This document shows positions 16,941-25,594 of a stretch of DNA of 33,162 nucleotides, piece by piece (within the stretch, counting starts at the first letter, position 1; each line of letters opens with the position of its first letter). Both the position numbers and the translations under genes were made by a program. Origin of the DNA: Limnochordia bacterium (lineage in GTDB: Bacteria; Bacillota; Limnochordia; DUMW01); contig JALNWK010000031.1 in assembly GCA_023230925.1 (NCBI GenBank), positions 1 through 33,162 of the forward strand, read 5' to 3'. Below the pieces are notes generated by a model, which saw only the letters and a list, made by a program, of their open reading frames with translations, was not told the DNA's origin and made no database searches.

Positions 16941-17112
16941 GGGGCATTGCCTCCAATATCCCTTGGCTTAGAAAGACAACCCATCTTACACATAATACCT
17001 CCATGATAACACAAACTTACATAATCGCCCCAAACAGTTCCCGCCCGAATAGGTCATTTACCCCCGTCTTCTAGATTAACACGCAGTAGAATTTGTCCTT
17101 TTCCTTGGATTC

Positions 17113-17853
17113 CTACACCAACCATCCCACCGGATTTACCGGTATGGACATCCTCATCGCTAGTTGCTCATAAGCTACCGGGCGTAAGGTCACCAGTGCA
17201 CAAGTGGCCGGACCTGCAGTCTTCGTCACATCAATAGATAAATGCTCAGCCATACGATACTGCAGACCACTACATTGGGCCAACTGAGTCAGTTCGTAGG
17301 CGATCCCTCGAGACCCCACGGGTAAAACCTCATGTATAAAGGGACAACCTTTAAGCAGTAGCAACTTCTCTAAATCCAGCGTCGTTCTCCCCTGATCTGC
17401 TATTACTTGCTCTCCCACCTTGGGCAAACCTACCACCACTACCAAATCCCCCGGATGGGACCGGGGTCTTTGCCAACTACTCAGATGAACGCTGCCAATT
17501 ACAGTAATCCCCATCCCTGTTTGGCAGGCAGAGAAGTTCTCCTCGGTACTACCAGTGATCAGCGGTGGTGCTCCTAAAGGCTCTATTGCTTGTCGGATAC
17601 CGGCAATGATCTCCTTTCCCGTAGGATCCATCTCCACCGATAACGTATTAATAATACAAACAGGTTCTGCGCCGAAGGCAATTAACTCCGCAAGGGCCAC
17701 ATAGGTAGTGTAGTACCCCACCATGTGGGGTGAGGTCTGGACCTGATCATGTGCCTTACTCCCCACACCACCACAGGAATCACAGGCAACGACCAGTAGG
17801 TCATCCGCACTTAGGTGCACTAGCGTAAGATCCCGAAAGCTTTGGACTTTCAT
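17113..17853 (-). CDS. cblS: Alpha-ribazole kinase CblS (AIR-synthase-like)
   Basis: 246 residues, PurM/AIR-synthase fold: DDLLVVACDSCGGVGSK near the N-terminus, then HMVGYYTTYVALAELIAFGAEP, ITGSTEENF and GDLVVVVGLPKVG. CblS-type proteins phosphorylate alpha-ribazole to alpha-ribazole phosphate for nucleotide-loop assembly, replacing the CobT route. The ATG at 17853 overlaps the TGA of the transporter gene upstream (ATGA), a tight translational coupling. Last gene of the B12 operon; I see no clear terminator behind it. The functional call rests on the combination of fold, the adjacent CblT transporter and the B12 operon; an isolated member could be annotated only as AIR-synthase-related. Confidence 0.85.
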   Translation of the reverse strand: MKVQSFRDLTLVHLSADDLLVVACDSCGGVGSKAHDQVQTSPHMVGYYTTYVALAELIAFGAEPVCIINTLSVEMDPTGKEIIAGIRQAIEPLGAPPLITGSTEENFSACQTGMGITVIGSVHLSSWQRPRSHPGDLVVVVGLPKVGEQVIADQGRTTLDLEKLLLLKGCPFIHEVLPVGSRGIAYELTQLAQCSGLQYRMAEHLSIDVTKTAGPATCALVTLRPVAYEQLAMRMSIPVNPVGWLV

Positions 17854-18350
17854 TGGCCATCCCCCTGGTTTGGAAACACTTTGAGAACTAAGTAGGCTAA
17901 AGCAATATTCACAGCAGATGCCACCGTTAAGGGAATGATCATCATAGAGAATAGGGGCCAACCCTTGAGAGGTAGACCCAAAAGCTCACTAATGGGCACA
18001 TTGATTAAAGCTGCTACGGGGCCATTTAAAATCACTGCGGCAACTATCGCCGCAAGCCCATTGATCCTGCGGTAGATAAGTCCCACTAGATAGACAAAGA
18101 TCCCCATCTGTAGAGCAACGATCATATGCATCACCACGGTCAAGGGAAACCCGCTGGTGATCGCAGTTAGCATATGGCCCAAACCACCCACCAGAGCACC
18201 GGCTTCTGGTCCTAGGTAAAGGGCGGCAAAGTATCCCGGTGCAGAATCCAGGGCAATGGAACCTTGGAATTTCACCAATGATCCTATCGCTGATAGGGCG
18301 ATGAGAATCCCGCACTGGCACAACAATCGGACCCGAATATGTTGTCTCAC
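17850..18350 (-). CDS. cblT: Alpha-ribazole ECF transporter substrate-binding (S) component CblT
   Basis: 166 residues, five or six membrane helices, S-component style (short N-terminus, AALYLGPEAGALVGGLGHML with the characteristic glycine-rich helix). In Firmicutes such S-components next to cblS import alpha-ribazole; the shared energising ECF module is not in the window. GTG start overlapping the TGA of cobO (GTGA), with AGGGAGGG upstream. Alternative: a cobalamin-type S-component (CbrT), but the cblS partner favours alpha-ribazole. Confidence 0.82.
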   Translation of the reverse strand: MRQHIRVRLLCQCGILIALSAIGSLVKFQGSIALDSAPGYFAALYLGPEAGALVGGLGHMLTAITSGFPLTVVMHMIVALQMGIFVYLVGLIYRRINGLAAIVAAVILNGPVAALINVPISELLGLPLKGWPLFSMMIIPLTVASAVNIALAYLVLKVFPNQGDGQ

Positions 18351-18874
18351 TTTTCAATTCCCTCCCTAGCCACCACACCCTGTTCATAGTAGTGTTTAAT
18401 CTCCCTCATCTCCGTAACTAGATCCGCCATGTCGATTAATTCCTGGGGAGCATACCGACCGGTAATGATCACCTCGACCCAAGGTTTCCTGGCTTTGAGT
18501 ATCCGAAGGACTTCTTCCACGGAAAAGAGCTGGTAATACAAGGCGATATTGAGTTCATCCAGCACCACCACCTCATACTCACCTTGCCTTAGGATCTTTG
18601 CACATCGTCTAAGGCCTTCCTGGGCAAGCCTAATATCTTCCGGTTCCGGCTCCCTGTGAATAAAACAAGCCCGTCCAAACTGCTGCATCAAAAGCCCCGG
18701 CAAAAACTCCCCGGCCCTTGTTTCGCTATACTTCATCCCCTTCACAAACTGCACGAAGAAAACACGTTTTCCGGCACAAATAGCCCTCAGGGCCAAACCA
18801 AGGGCTGCCGTGGTTTTTCCCTTGCCGCATCCTGTGTAGACATGGACATATCCCTTCTGCTCCACCAACTCCAC
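18347..18874 (-). CDS. cobO: Corrinoid adenosyltransferase, CobA/CobO/BtuR type
   Basis: 175 residues. Transfers the adenosyl group of ATP to Co(I) corrinoids, required before CobU/CobS can act and for salvaging imported corrinoids. P-loop GCGKGKTT at residues 15-22, VQFVKG, VVLDELNIAL and ITGRYAPQELIDMADLVTEM match the BtuR family throughout. GTG start; the ribosome binding site is close and weak, so an internal GTG four codons on is possible. It lies 15 bp after cobC. Confidence 0.94.
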   Translation of the reverse strand: MELVEQKGYVHVYTGCGKGKTTAALGLALRAICAGKRVFFVQFVKGMKYSETRAGEFLPGLLMQQFGRACFIHREPEPEDIRLAQEGLRRCAKILRQGEYEVVVLDELNIALYYQLFSVEEVLRILKARKPWVEVIITGRYAPQELIDMADLVTEMREIKHYYEQGVVAREGIEK

Positions 18875-18889
18875 CCCTTCGGTAACAAA

Positions 18890-19480
18890 CTACTCTTCTT
18901 CATATGGAACAAGGCGCCGCATATAGTTAGCCTCCCGTTCCTTTACTAACTCAACTAAACATCCCGGGGGGATCTGAAAATGCCACCGCGCATCCACCCC
19001 CAAGCCCAAAAGGTGGGTAATGGCAGAACAGATCACCCCACCGTGGGAGATTATTAGGTAAGTGCCCTCGGACTCTAAAGTATCCAAAAAACCGGTGACC
19101 CGCTGGTGAAACCTAAGGAAGCTCTCACCCTGGGGAATCTGGTAATGGATGTAATCCTCGGTCCAACACTGCCACTCCTTTGGATAGGCCCCTGCGGCCT
19201 CTAGATAAGTACTCCCCTCAAAGACCCCAAAGCCCATCTCTGCTAGGGCTGGCTGGATCTCGATTCCCTTTCCTAAGTGCTTAGCTACTGATTCCGCTAA
19301 TCCAAGAGCCCGAGGCCGGGGACTGGCGTAGATCCGGTCTATCTTCTCTCGGGCTAGAAGCTCTAACACATGGGCGTTTTGCCTAAGGCCCAGGGAAGTA
19401 TACGGACTACAGGTGGAGCCAAGGTACCTTTGCTCTTGGTTTGCCTGGGTTTGACCATGTCTTACCAAAATAAACCTCAT
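18890..19480 (-). CDS. cobC: Alpha-ribazole phosphatase (histidine phosphatase family)
   Basis: 196 residues. Phosphoglycerate-mutase-like phosphatase with the phospho-accepting histidine in RHG (residues 7-9), the second arginine region SPRPRAL, the conserved MGFGVFEG and the late ISHGG. In B12 assembly it removes the 5'-phosphate from alpha-ribazole phosphate or cobalamin phosphate. Start at ATG 19480, 8 nt after GGAGG; the ATG at 19495 would overlap that site. Sits between cobS and cobO as in many B12 operons, which supports the specific call. Confidence 0.88.
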   Translation of the reverse strand: MRFILVRHGQTQANQEQRYLGSTCSPYTSLGLRQNAHVLELLAREKIDRIYASPRPRALGLAESVAKHLGKGIEIQPALAEMGFGVFEGSTYLEAAGAYPKEWQCWTEDYIHYQIPQGESFLRFHQRVTGFLDTLESEGTYLIISHGGVICSAITHLLGLGVDARWHFQIPPGCLVELVKEREANYMRRLVPYEEE

Positions 19481-20199
19481 GGGAGCATCCTCCAATACAG
19501 GGTGAATAGAAAGCAGGTCTGACTAAACTCAATCACGAATCCGATCGTATCCCCGGTCATACCACCAAGCACCTTGTTTATCTTGCGCGTAATGAGTAAG
19601 GTAGCAGCCAAAGCTCCGCACATTCCCACTAATCCTAGGGGATAGGCGATCAAACAGAACAAACTGGTCACCACTAGGTTAAGCAGGACAGTCCTCCCAT
19701 CGGCTTGCTCAACAAAGACCTTGCCCATCCCCTCGGTGCGCGCGTACTTGCTTAATGAGGCGGCCACCACACCGGCGCATCGACCCACCACCGGCATAAG
19801 TAACAAGACCCGAGCATCTAAGTATTTTGTCAAAGTGATGTTGCTAATTAACACAAGCAATAGCCCCAATCCGCCAAAGGTCCCAAGTCGACTATCCTTC
19901 ATGATCTCTAGGATTTGCTCCCTGGACCGATAGCTACAAACCCCATCGATGGTATCTCCTAGCCCATCAAAATGAAGACCCCCGGTCACCCACAAATACA
20001 CCGCCCAGAGGATGATGCTGGCCACATCCTGATGGAAGACTAGCCTAAGTTGTGCTACCAGATATAGGATCAATCCGATCACAAGACCCACCAAGGGCAT
20101 CAAACGTATACCCCAGACAAAATCCTCTTCCCTAAAGTCATGGCTTGAGCCAACGGGTAACCGCGTCATGAAACTTAGCATAAACAGGAAGCCCTTCAT
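19477..20199 (-). CDS. cobS: Adenosylcobinamide-GDP ribazoletransferase (cobalamin synthase)
   Basis: 240 residues, polytopic membrane enzyme joining adenosylcobinamide-GDP with alpha-ribazole (phosphate). Diagnostic GGLHFDGLGDTIDG followed by EIMKDSRLGTFG, and the late GGMTGDTIG, are present. ATG 20199 overlaps the TGA of cobU (ATGA); the reading frame extends to 20211 but the overlap start is favoured. Its 3' end overlaps the cobC start by 4 bp. Confidence 0.95.
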   Translation of the reverse strand: MKGFLFMLSFMTRLPVGSSHDFREEDFVWGIRLMPLVGLVIGLILYLVAQLRLVFHQDVASIILWAVYLWVTGGLHFDGLGDTIDGVCSYRSREQILEIMKDSRLGTFGGLGLLLVLISNITLTKYLDARVLLLMPVVGRCAGVVAASLSKYARTEGMGKVFVEQADGRTVLLNLVVTSLFCLIAYPLGLVGMCGALAATLLITRKINKVLGGMTGDTIGFVIEFSQTCFLFTLYWRMLP

Positions 20200-20768
20200 T
20201 GCTGACCCCATTTCAACTTTACCGGCAACCCGGATACGATTAAGTACACCTCATCGGCTGCCTGGGCCAAGTACTGATTAACGCGCCCGGCAACATCCCG
20301 AAATATCCGACCCAACCGGTACGGAGGCACCAACCCCATGCCCAGTTCATTGGTTACTAGGATCAGATCCTTATGTTGGTTTCGTACCAGTTCCACAAGC
20401 GCGCCCACTTCCCCCCTGACCATGTCCTCCACTGGGCCTAGTTCTGCCATGGAACACCGCTCGAAATCTAGTTTTGATTCAAGAAGCAAGTTAGATACCA
20501 TAATGGTCACACAATCTAAAAGCAAGGTCCCTGCCTGGTGAAAGTCATCGTTTCCTAGGAGCAGCTCAAACCCCCGGTACATCTCTACCGTCTGCCAAGT
20601 CTTCGGTCTTGCCTGTTGGTGAGCTTGGATCCGGGACCTCATTTCCTCATCTGTAGCTACGCTTGTGGCAATGTAGAGCACTGTCCCCTCCCTCCTGCTT
20701 GCCAATTGCTCAGCGAAGGTGCTCTTACCACTTCTCGCCCCTCCTGTCACCAATGTTATGCTTCCCAC
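20196..20768 (-). CDS. cobU: Bifunctional adenosylcobinamide kinase / adenosylcobinamide-phosphate guanylyltransferase
   Basis: 190 residues, usual CobU length. P-loop GGARSGKS at residues 9-16, the RIQAHQQARPKTW block with His50 as likely guanylylated residue, and VTNELGMGLVPPYRLGRIFRD. Salvages imported adenosylcobinamide by phosphorylation and then activates it with GTP. GTG 20768 with AGGAGGG 6 nt upstream; it overlaps the btuD 3' end by 13 bp. Confidence 0.95.
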   Translation of the reverse strand: MGSITLVTGGARSGKSTFAEQLASRREGTVLYIATSVATDEEMRSRIQAHQQARPKTWQTVEMYRGFELLLGNDDFHQAGTLLLDCVTIMVSNLLLESKLDFERCSMAELGPVEDMVRGEVGALVELVRNQHKDLILVTNELGMGLVPPYRLGRIFRDVAGRVNQYLAQAADEVYLIVSGLPVKLKWGQQ

Positions 20769-21556
20769 GGATATCCCTCCTGTACTGTTTCGGGCACAAT
20801 ATAGGGGACGGGTCCCTCACCGTAGAGCAGTTTGACCTCAACGCCATACACCCGACTAATATTTTGCCTGGTGAGTACTTTCTCCGGCACATCCCAAGCC
20901 ACAATCCGACCCTGGTCCAGCAGCATGATCCGATCCGCATAGCGACCAGCCAAATTCAAATCGTGGAGGGTCATCACCACAGTAATCTTTTGGGTACGGT
21001 TAAGCTCCCTACACAGATCTAAGATATTAATCTGGTGCTTGATATCCAATTGGGAGATGGGCTCATCCAAAAGTAAAATCTGCGGCTCTTGGGCTAGGGC
21101 CCGGGCAATAATCACCCGTTGTCTCTCTCCCCCACTGATCTGGGTGATGTTTTTCTCCCGCAGATGCCAGGTTTGGGTGTGTTCCATGGCGCGCCTGGCT
21201 ATCTTTAGATCCGTGGTAGATTCACCCCTAAAGGAACTTTGGTAGGCGTATCTACCCATGAGGACCACATCATACACCGAAAAGTCAAATGCCCCAAAGA
21301 CCCCCTGGGAGACCACTCCCATCTGTTTAGCCAAATCCCTGTGAGCCATGGCACCAAGATCATTACCTTCGAGGAGAACCTTACCCCGTCGGGGTTTTAG
21401 CAAACGACACAGGTTCTTTAGCAGGGTGGTCTTGCCACAACCGTTAGGCCCTAGGACACCCACCATCATCCCCCGATTGATACGAAAGTTCAGATCATAG
21501 AGGACTTGCTCTTGCCCATAGTCAAAACTAAGGTCACACACATCAACATATCCCAC
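20756..21556 (-). CDS. btuD: Corrinoid ABC transporter ATP-binding protein
   Basis: 266 residues. FecE/BtuD-type ATPase: Walker A GPNGCGKTT near residue 36, signature ISGGERQR, Walker B LLLDEPISQLD, switch histidine in LHDLN. Starts GTG 21556 behind GGTGAGG. Sits between the permease gene and cobU, so corrinoid rather than iron-siderophore import is the sensible call, reinforced by the B12 riboswitch at the head of the operon. Confidence 0.92.
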   Translation of the reverse strand: MGYVDVCDLSFDYGQEQVLYDLNFRINRGMMVGVLGPNGCGKTTLLKNLCRLLKPRRGKVLLEGNDLGAMAHRDLAKQMGVVSQGVFGAFDFSVYDVVLMGRYAYQSSFRGESTTDLKIARRAMEHTQTWHLREKNITQISGGERQRVIIARALAQEPQILLLDEPISQLDIKHQINILDLCRELNRTQKITVVMTLHDLNLAGRYADRIMLLDQGRIVAWDVPEKVLTRQNISRVYGVEVKLLYGEGPVPYIVPETVQEGYPWEA

Positions 21557-21566
21557 TGCCTCACCC

Positions 21567-22595
21567 CTATTTCGTTCGCCTTAGCAGGTAAAGAAAAAAG
21601 GGTCCACCAAAGAGCGAGGTAACAACCCCCACAGGGATCTCTACCCCTTTGATGGCTGTTCTAGCTAAGGTGTCACAAAGTAATAGGAAAATCCCACCGC
21701 CCACCGCTGTGGTAGGTAGTAACATGCGATGATCAGCACCAAAGATCAAACGACACAGGTGGGGTACAATAAGACCCACAAAACCAATGATCCCACTGAC
21801 CGATACGGCACAAGCCGCTAAAAAGGAAGCCGCGATCAAAACGATCTTTTTCACCCTCTCCACGGGTACCCCCAAGCTTTGGGCATCCTCCTCCCCCATC
21901 ACCAGTGCATTTAGCTCCCTAGCTTGGCTCAAAAGAATCCCTGTGCCAATGACCATTGGCACCAGTACCACCCAAACCTGTTGCCAGTTAGCGCCGTTGA
22001 AGCTTCCCATGGTCCAGGTGACTACCCGGGCCAGCTGTTGGTGATTAAACAGCATCAACAGGGAGATGGCAGAGGATAAAATTGAACTGACCACGATCCC
22101 TGCTAGCAAAATGGAGGTCGTAGACACTCGGTCGCCTGTGACTGCCAATTTATAGACCAAAGCCGTGGTACCTAGGGCGCCACAGAAGGCAAAAACAGAC
22201 GTGGTGCCAAGGCCTAATAGTCCCTGATTTAATCCTAAGACAATACCCAGGGTAGCCCCAAAGGCTGCTCCCGTGGAAGAACCCATCACATAAGGATCAG
22301 CCATGGGATTACCAAACACCCCTTGCAAACAGGTACCTCCAAGGGCCAATGCTGCACCCACAATTGCCGAGAGAAGGATCCTTGGCAGGCGGACATTTAG
22401 GACAATGAAAATATGGCTGCCCTTGATTTCAGGGCAATCCTTTGAGAGCAACCAACTACCCATAATCCTTGCTACATCCCGCACTGGGATCTTCACCGTA
22501 CCCACTCCGGCAGCAGCAAGCATCAACCCTGCCAAGGCGATACACAGCATCAGCAAATAAGTGTGGTATACGCTTCTTTTTGTCACATAAGACAT
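21567..22595 (-). CDS. btuC: Corrinoid ABC transporter permease (FecCD/BtuC family)
   Basis: 342 residues with about ten membrane helices; family motifs RLPRILLSAIVGAALALGG, GVFGNPMADPYVMGSSTGAA, SGIIGFVGLIVPHLCR and PVGVVTSLFGGPFFLYLL are present. I favour ATG 22595 (GGTGAT upstream) over GTG 22604. It begins 11 bp after the binding-protein gene. Substrate inferred from context. Confidence 0.92.
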   Translation of the reverse strand: MSYVTKRSVYHTYLLMLCIALAGLMLAAAGVGTVKIPVRDVARIMGSWLLSKDCPEIKGSHIFIVLNVRLPRILLSAIVGAALALGGTCLQGVFGNPMADPYVMGSSTGAAFGATLGIVLGLNQGLLGLGTTSVFAFCGALGTTALVYKLAVTGDRVSTTSILLAGIVVSSILSSAISLLMLFNHQQLARVVTWTMGSFNGANWQQVWVVLVPMVIGTGILLSQARELNALVMGEEDAQSLGVPVERVKKIVLIAASFLAACAVSVSGIIGFVGLIVPHLCRLIFGADHRMLLPTTAVGGGIFLLLCDTLARTAIKGVEIPVGVVTSLFGGPFFLYLLRRTK

Positions 22596-22606
22596 CGATA
22601 TCACCG

Positions 22607-23830
22607 TCAGAAGCCGAGTCTATCTACCCGATCCGGATGAAATAGTCCAACAAGCACCCGCAGTCCCTCATCGAGTGCCCTTGGTGCGGCCCTTTCAATC
22701 ACGTCTTGATCAATTACTAGGTAGTTTTTGCCTGTTAGGGCGGATAGCACCCGGTAGTTGTCATTTGCTAACATGGTATCCAAATTGAAATCATTACCAA
22801 AGATATAGTCGGGGTCATGTTCGATCAATCGTTCTAAGCTGTAGGACCAACCTTCCACATCATCAGCCACGTTTACAGCACCCGCAAGGGCAATTAACCT
22901 AGAGATAAAGGTATCACGTCCTGCCGTGTACTCACCCCACTGACCCGTTCCCACCACATAGTAAGCAGTGGGTCGATCCTCTAACGGTATGTCCTGCAAA
23001 ATATATTCGGTTCTCGCTGCCTTCGACTTCATGCTGGCCACCAAAGCCCGGGCCTCGTAGTTCTTGTTAAACAACATACCTAGATCCAACATGTAACTGT
23101 AAATACCAGAGACATCCTCCGGCGATTTGCGGGCAATAGTCATAATTCCCGCTGCCTTCAGTTGCTTGAGGATCTCCTCTTTGAAATGGGTCTCCGCGAT
23201 CACCGCATCGGGCTCTAAGCTCAACATAAGCTCCAGATCCGGTTCATCCAAAGTACCCACCAGCGGAATGTTCCCCACCTCTGCGGGATAATTGCAGTAG
23301 GTGGTTCTACCCTTAATCCGATCTCCTACTCCAAGAGCAAAGAGCTTCTCCGTAACCCCCGGTGCCAGGGAGATAACACTTTTCACATCCTCCCCGATCA
23401 CGTACCCTTCCTGGGTCTTTAACGGATAGACTACCTCTGGGTTACTTAAAGCGGTTATGTGAGTACCGTCGAAGCTTACTTGGTAGTTGATGGTCTCCAG
23501 CACAAAGCTAAGGGGTACGTAGGTCTTTTCCTCCTGGGTAAAGGCCCTTTCCGCTAAGGTAAGGGCAAGATCATTTACCTGCACCTGATTAGACTCTAAT
23601 ACAAAGCGAATCTCGACCTCAGCATTTGCCAAAATCACCGCCTCATCCGCCCGCTTGACAGTAAGACCTAATTCCTTAAAGTGTTCCGCATTAACAAAGG
23701 GGACCTTTTCTATGAACTTTACATCGAAGAGGTATTCCCGTCCGTCTATACTAACTAACTGTTCCGCCCCAAAGGCAACAGTGGAAAAGACTAAGAGCAT
23801 AATCAATGGAATAAGTAACTTTCGATTCAT
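22607..23830 (-). CDS. btuF: Corrinoid-binding protein (BtuF-like) fused to an N-terminal stalk domain
   Basis: 407 residues. Signal peptide 1-about 23 (NRKLLIPLIMLLVFSTVAFG), with no lipobox cysteine, so it is probably not a lipoprotein. Residues about 25-110 resemble the copper-amine-oxidase-N-like stalk domain frequent in Bacillota surface proteins (VSIDGREYLFDVKFIE ... KTYVPLSFVLE). Residues about 140-400 are a BtuF/TroA-type two-lobe binding domain (SVISLAPGVTEKLFALGVGDRIKGRTTYCNYP in outline, DLELMLSLEPDAVIAE). The start is ATG 23830 with AAGGGAG 8 nt upstream. How such a protein is kept at the cell surface without a lipid anchor is unclear; the stalk domain may do it. Confidence 0.88.
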   Translation of the reverse strand: MNRKLLIPLIMLLVFSTVAFGAEQLVSIDGREYLFDVKFIEKVPFVNAEHFKELGLTVKRADEAVILANAEVEIRFVLESNQVQVNDLALTLAERAFTQEEKTYVPLSFVLETINYQVSFDGTHITALSNPEVVYPLKTQEGYVIGEDVKSVISLAPGVTEKLFALGVGDRIKGRTTYCNYPAEVGNIPLVGTLDEPDLELMLSLEPDAVIAETHFKEEILKQLKAAGIMTIARKSPEDVSGIYSYMLDLGMLFNKNYEARALVASMKSKAARTEYILQDIPLEDRPTAYYVVGTGQWGEYTAGRDTFISRLIALAGAVNVADDVEGWSYSLERLIEHDPDYIFGNDFNLDTMLANDNYRVLSALTGKNYLVIDQDVIERAAPRALDEGLRVLVGLFHPDRVDRLGF

Positions 23831-23862
23831 CTTGGATTCTCCCTTACAATGGTTCTTGTCCT

Positions 23863-24634
23863 TCAAATCTGCGTTAAAGCTGCTAGTAACCGCTGGTTAT
23901 CCTCCCTGGTTTTCACCGCCATTCTGTAAAACTCTCCACCAAGTCCCACAAAGTCCTCACAGGTTCTGATGTATATCCCTGCCTGTAGTAGCCTGCTTTG
24001 CAGAACTGCAGTTGCTGCGTTTTGGTACTTAATTAGATGAAAGTTGCAGTGACTGGGAAACACCTGAATACTACGAATAGCCATCAGCCGGCGATACAGA
24101 TAATCCTTTTCTGTACGGAACCATTCCTTAGTTGTTTTGAGATACTCCTCATCATCAACCACACAGGCCAAGGCCTTTAGAGCCAGTTGGTTTACTGTCC
24201 AAGGTTCCTTGTAGACTCTCATCTGGGCGATTATCTTTGAATTTGCTACCCCGTATCCTATTCGAATCCCTGGCATGGCATAAAACTTGGTCATCGACCG
24301 TAGGACAAACACTGGATATTCCTTGATCAGCCCCCAAGGCATCCCTACGCCTCCAAAGTCCACGAAGGACTCATCTATGAAGAAATGACACCCACTAGCC
24401 TTTTGAAAGATGGCTGCAAGCCCGCTGGGTGAAAGATATGACCCGGTGGGATTATTGGGGTTGCAAAGTACAATCACATCGGGTTTCACCTGCCGGATCT
24501 GTTTGTGAAGTCGTGCCAGATCGACTTGAAAGTTGTCTGCCGCCTGAAGCACATGATGGTAAACCTCTGTCCGGGCCAAGCGAAAGGCCCGTTCATACTC
24601 AGTCATCCCCATAATAGCCGCCATGTTTATTCAT
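23863..24634 (-). pseudogene. cobD: L-threonine-O-3-phosphate decarboxylase CobD, broken by an internal deletion
   Basis: PLP enzyme that makes aminopropanol phosphate for the nucleotide loop. A perfect start signal (AGGAGG, 6 nt, ATG 24634) opens a frame reading MNKHGGYYGDD then stop (to 24599); MNKHGG is the classic CobD beginning. In the next frame, from about 24606, the protein resumes at TEYERAFRLARTE, which corresponds to about residue 100 of full-length CobD, and continues to a normal end with CNPNNPTGSYL, the DESFVDFGG block, the PLP-lysine segment SMTKFYAMPGIRIGY and CEDFVGLGGEFYRMAVKTR. So about 95 codons are deleted with a frameshift. Internal ATGs (24624, 24612, 24606) could yield a 247-253-residue C-terminal protein, but it would lack part of the PLP fold. 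Probably non-functional. Confidence 0.85.
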
Positions 24635-24644
24635 ACTTTCCCTC

Positions 24645-25592
24645 CTACAACAACACCAGAAAACACAAAGTACCGAGCACCTGGGCACCATAGGTGATCC
24701 GAATTGCCTTCCTGATATCTTCTTCATCTGGGGTTCTGGTGAAATCCCCAATGGTGGGTTTGTGCACCACCTGTCCAAAATAGGTATTGCTTCCTCCCAA
24801 CTGAATCTGTAGCAATCCTGCTACAACTGCTTCGGGATGACCGCTGTTGGGGCTCTTGTGTTTTCTGTGGTCCCTGTGCCAAATCCGCCATCCTGCCTTC
24901 AGATCTCCCCCAAGCAGTGCACCTGCGATTAACATGAGCAGGCTACCCACCCGGGCTGGAATGAGATTTACCAGATCATCTAGTTTGGCAGAGGCATAGC
25001 CAATCTCCCGGTAAGGCTCATGCACATACCCCACCATGGAGTCTAGGGTATTGATCGTCTTGTATAGATAGACAAGTTGCACCGGTACCTGAAACATGAT
25101 CCCCAGGCCAATGAAAAAAAGGGGGGCCAAGACTCCATCAATGGTGTTCTCCGCCACCGTCTCCACCGCGGCTTTAATGATCCCCTGGCGATCTAGCTTT
25201 TGGGTATCCCGACCCACAATATGGGAAAGTTGGTACCGTGCCCCCTCAAGATCCCCTTCATGCAAGGCCCGATACACCTTCATTGCCGCAACCCTCAAGG
25301 ACTTTGCGGCCAGGGAGCTGTAGAGGAAATAGACTACAAGCAACCTTTGAACTACTGGATGAACCAGTCTTGCCAACCAGAGCAGGAACGTCAAGATCAT
25401 CAGGACAGTAAGCATCGTCAGCCCCGCAAGAACATAGCCTCCCACCTTCAAAGAAAGTCTAGAACATCTGATCAAACCCTCGTAGGTACTGATTACCCAA
25501 CCGATGGCACAGACTGGATGGGGCCACCACAAAGGATCACCCAATAGGTAATCCAAGGCCACAGCCAAAGAAAGCAGGAGGCGCTGATCCAT
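24645..25592 (-). CDS. cbiB: Adenosylcobinamide-phosphate synthase
   Basis: 315 residues, complete. Membrane enzyme linking (R)-1-aminopropan-2-ol phosphate to adenosylcobyric acid. Family blocks DYLLGDPLWWPHPVCAIG, RDTQKLD, ETVAENTIDGVLAPLF, NTLDSMVGY and SPNSGHPEAVVAG are all intact, with 4-6 membrane helices. ATG 25592 lies 2 bp after the cobQ stop; its own stop overlaps the cobD ribosome binding site. Its neighbours in the same step of the pathway, cobQ and cobD, are both incomplete. Confidence 0.95.
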   Translation of the reverse strand: MDQRLLLSLAVALDYLLGDPLWWPHPVCAIGWVISTYEGLIRCSRLSLKVGGYVLAGLTMLTVLMILTFLLWLARLVHPVVQRLLVVYFLYSSLAAKSLRVAAMKVYRALHEGDLEGARYQLSHIVGRDTQKLDRQGIIKAAVETVAENTIDGVLAPLFFIGLGIMFQVPVQLVYLYKTINTLDSMVGYVHEPYREIGYASAKLDDLVNLIPARVGSLLMLIAGALLGGDLKAGWRIWHRDHRKHKSPNSGHPEAVVAGLLQIQLGGSNTYFGQVVHKPTIGDFTRTPDEEDIRKAIRITYGAQVLGTLCFLVLL

Positions 25593-25594
25593 TG

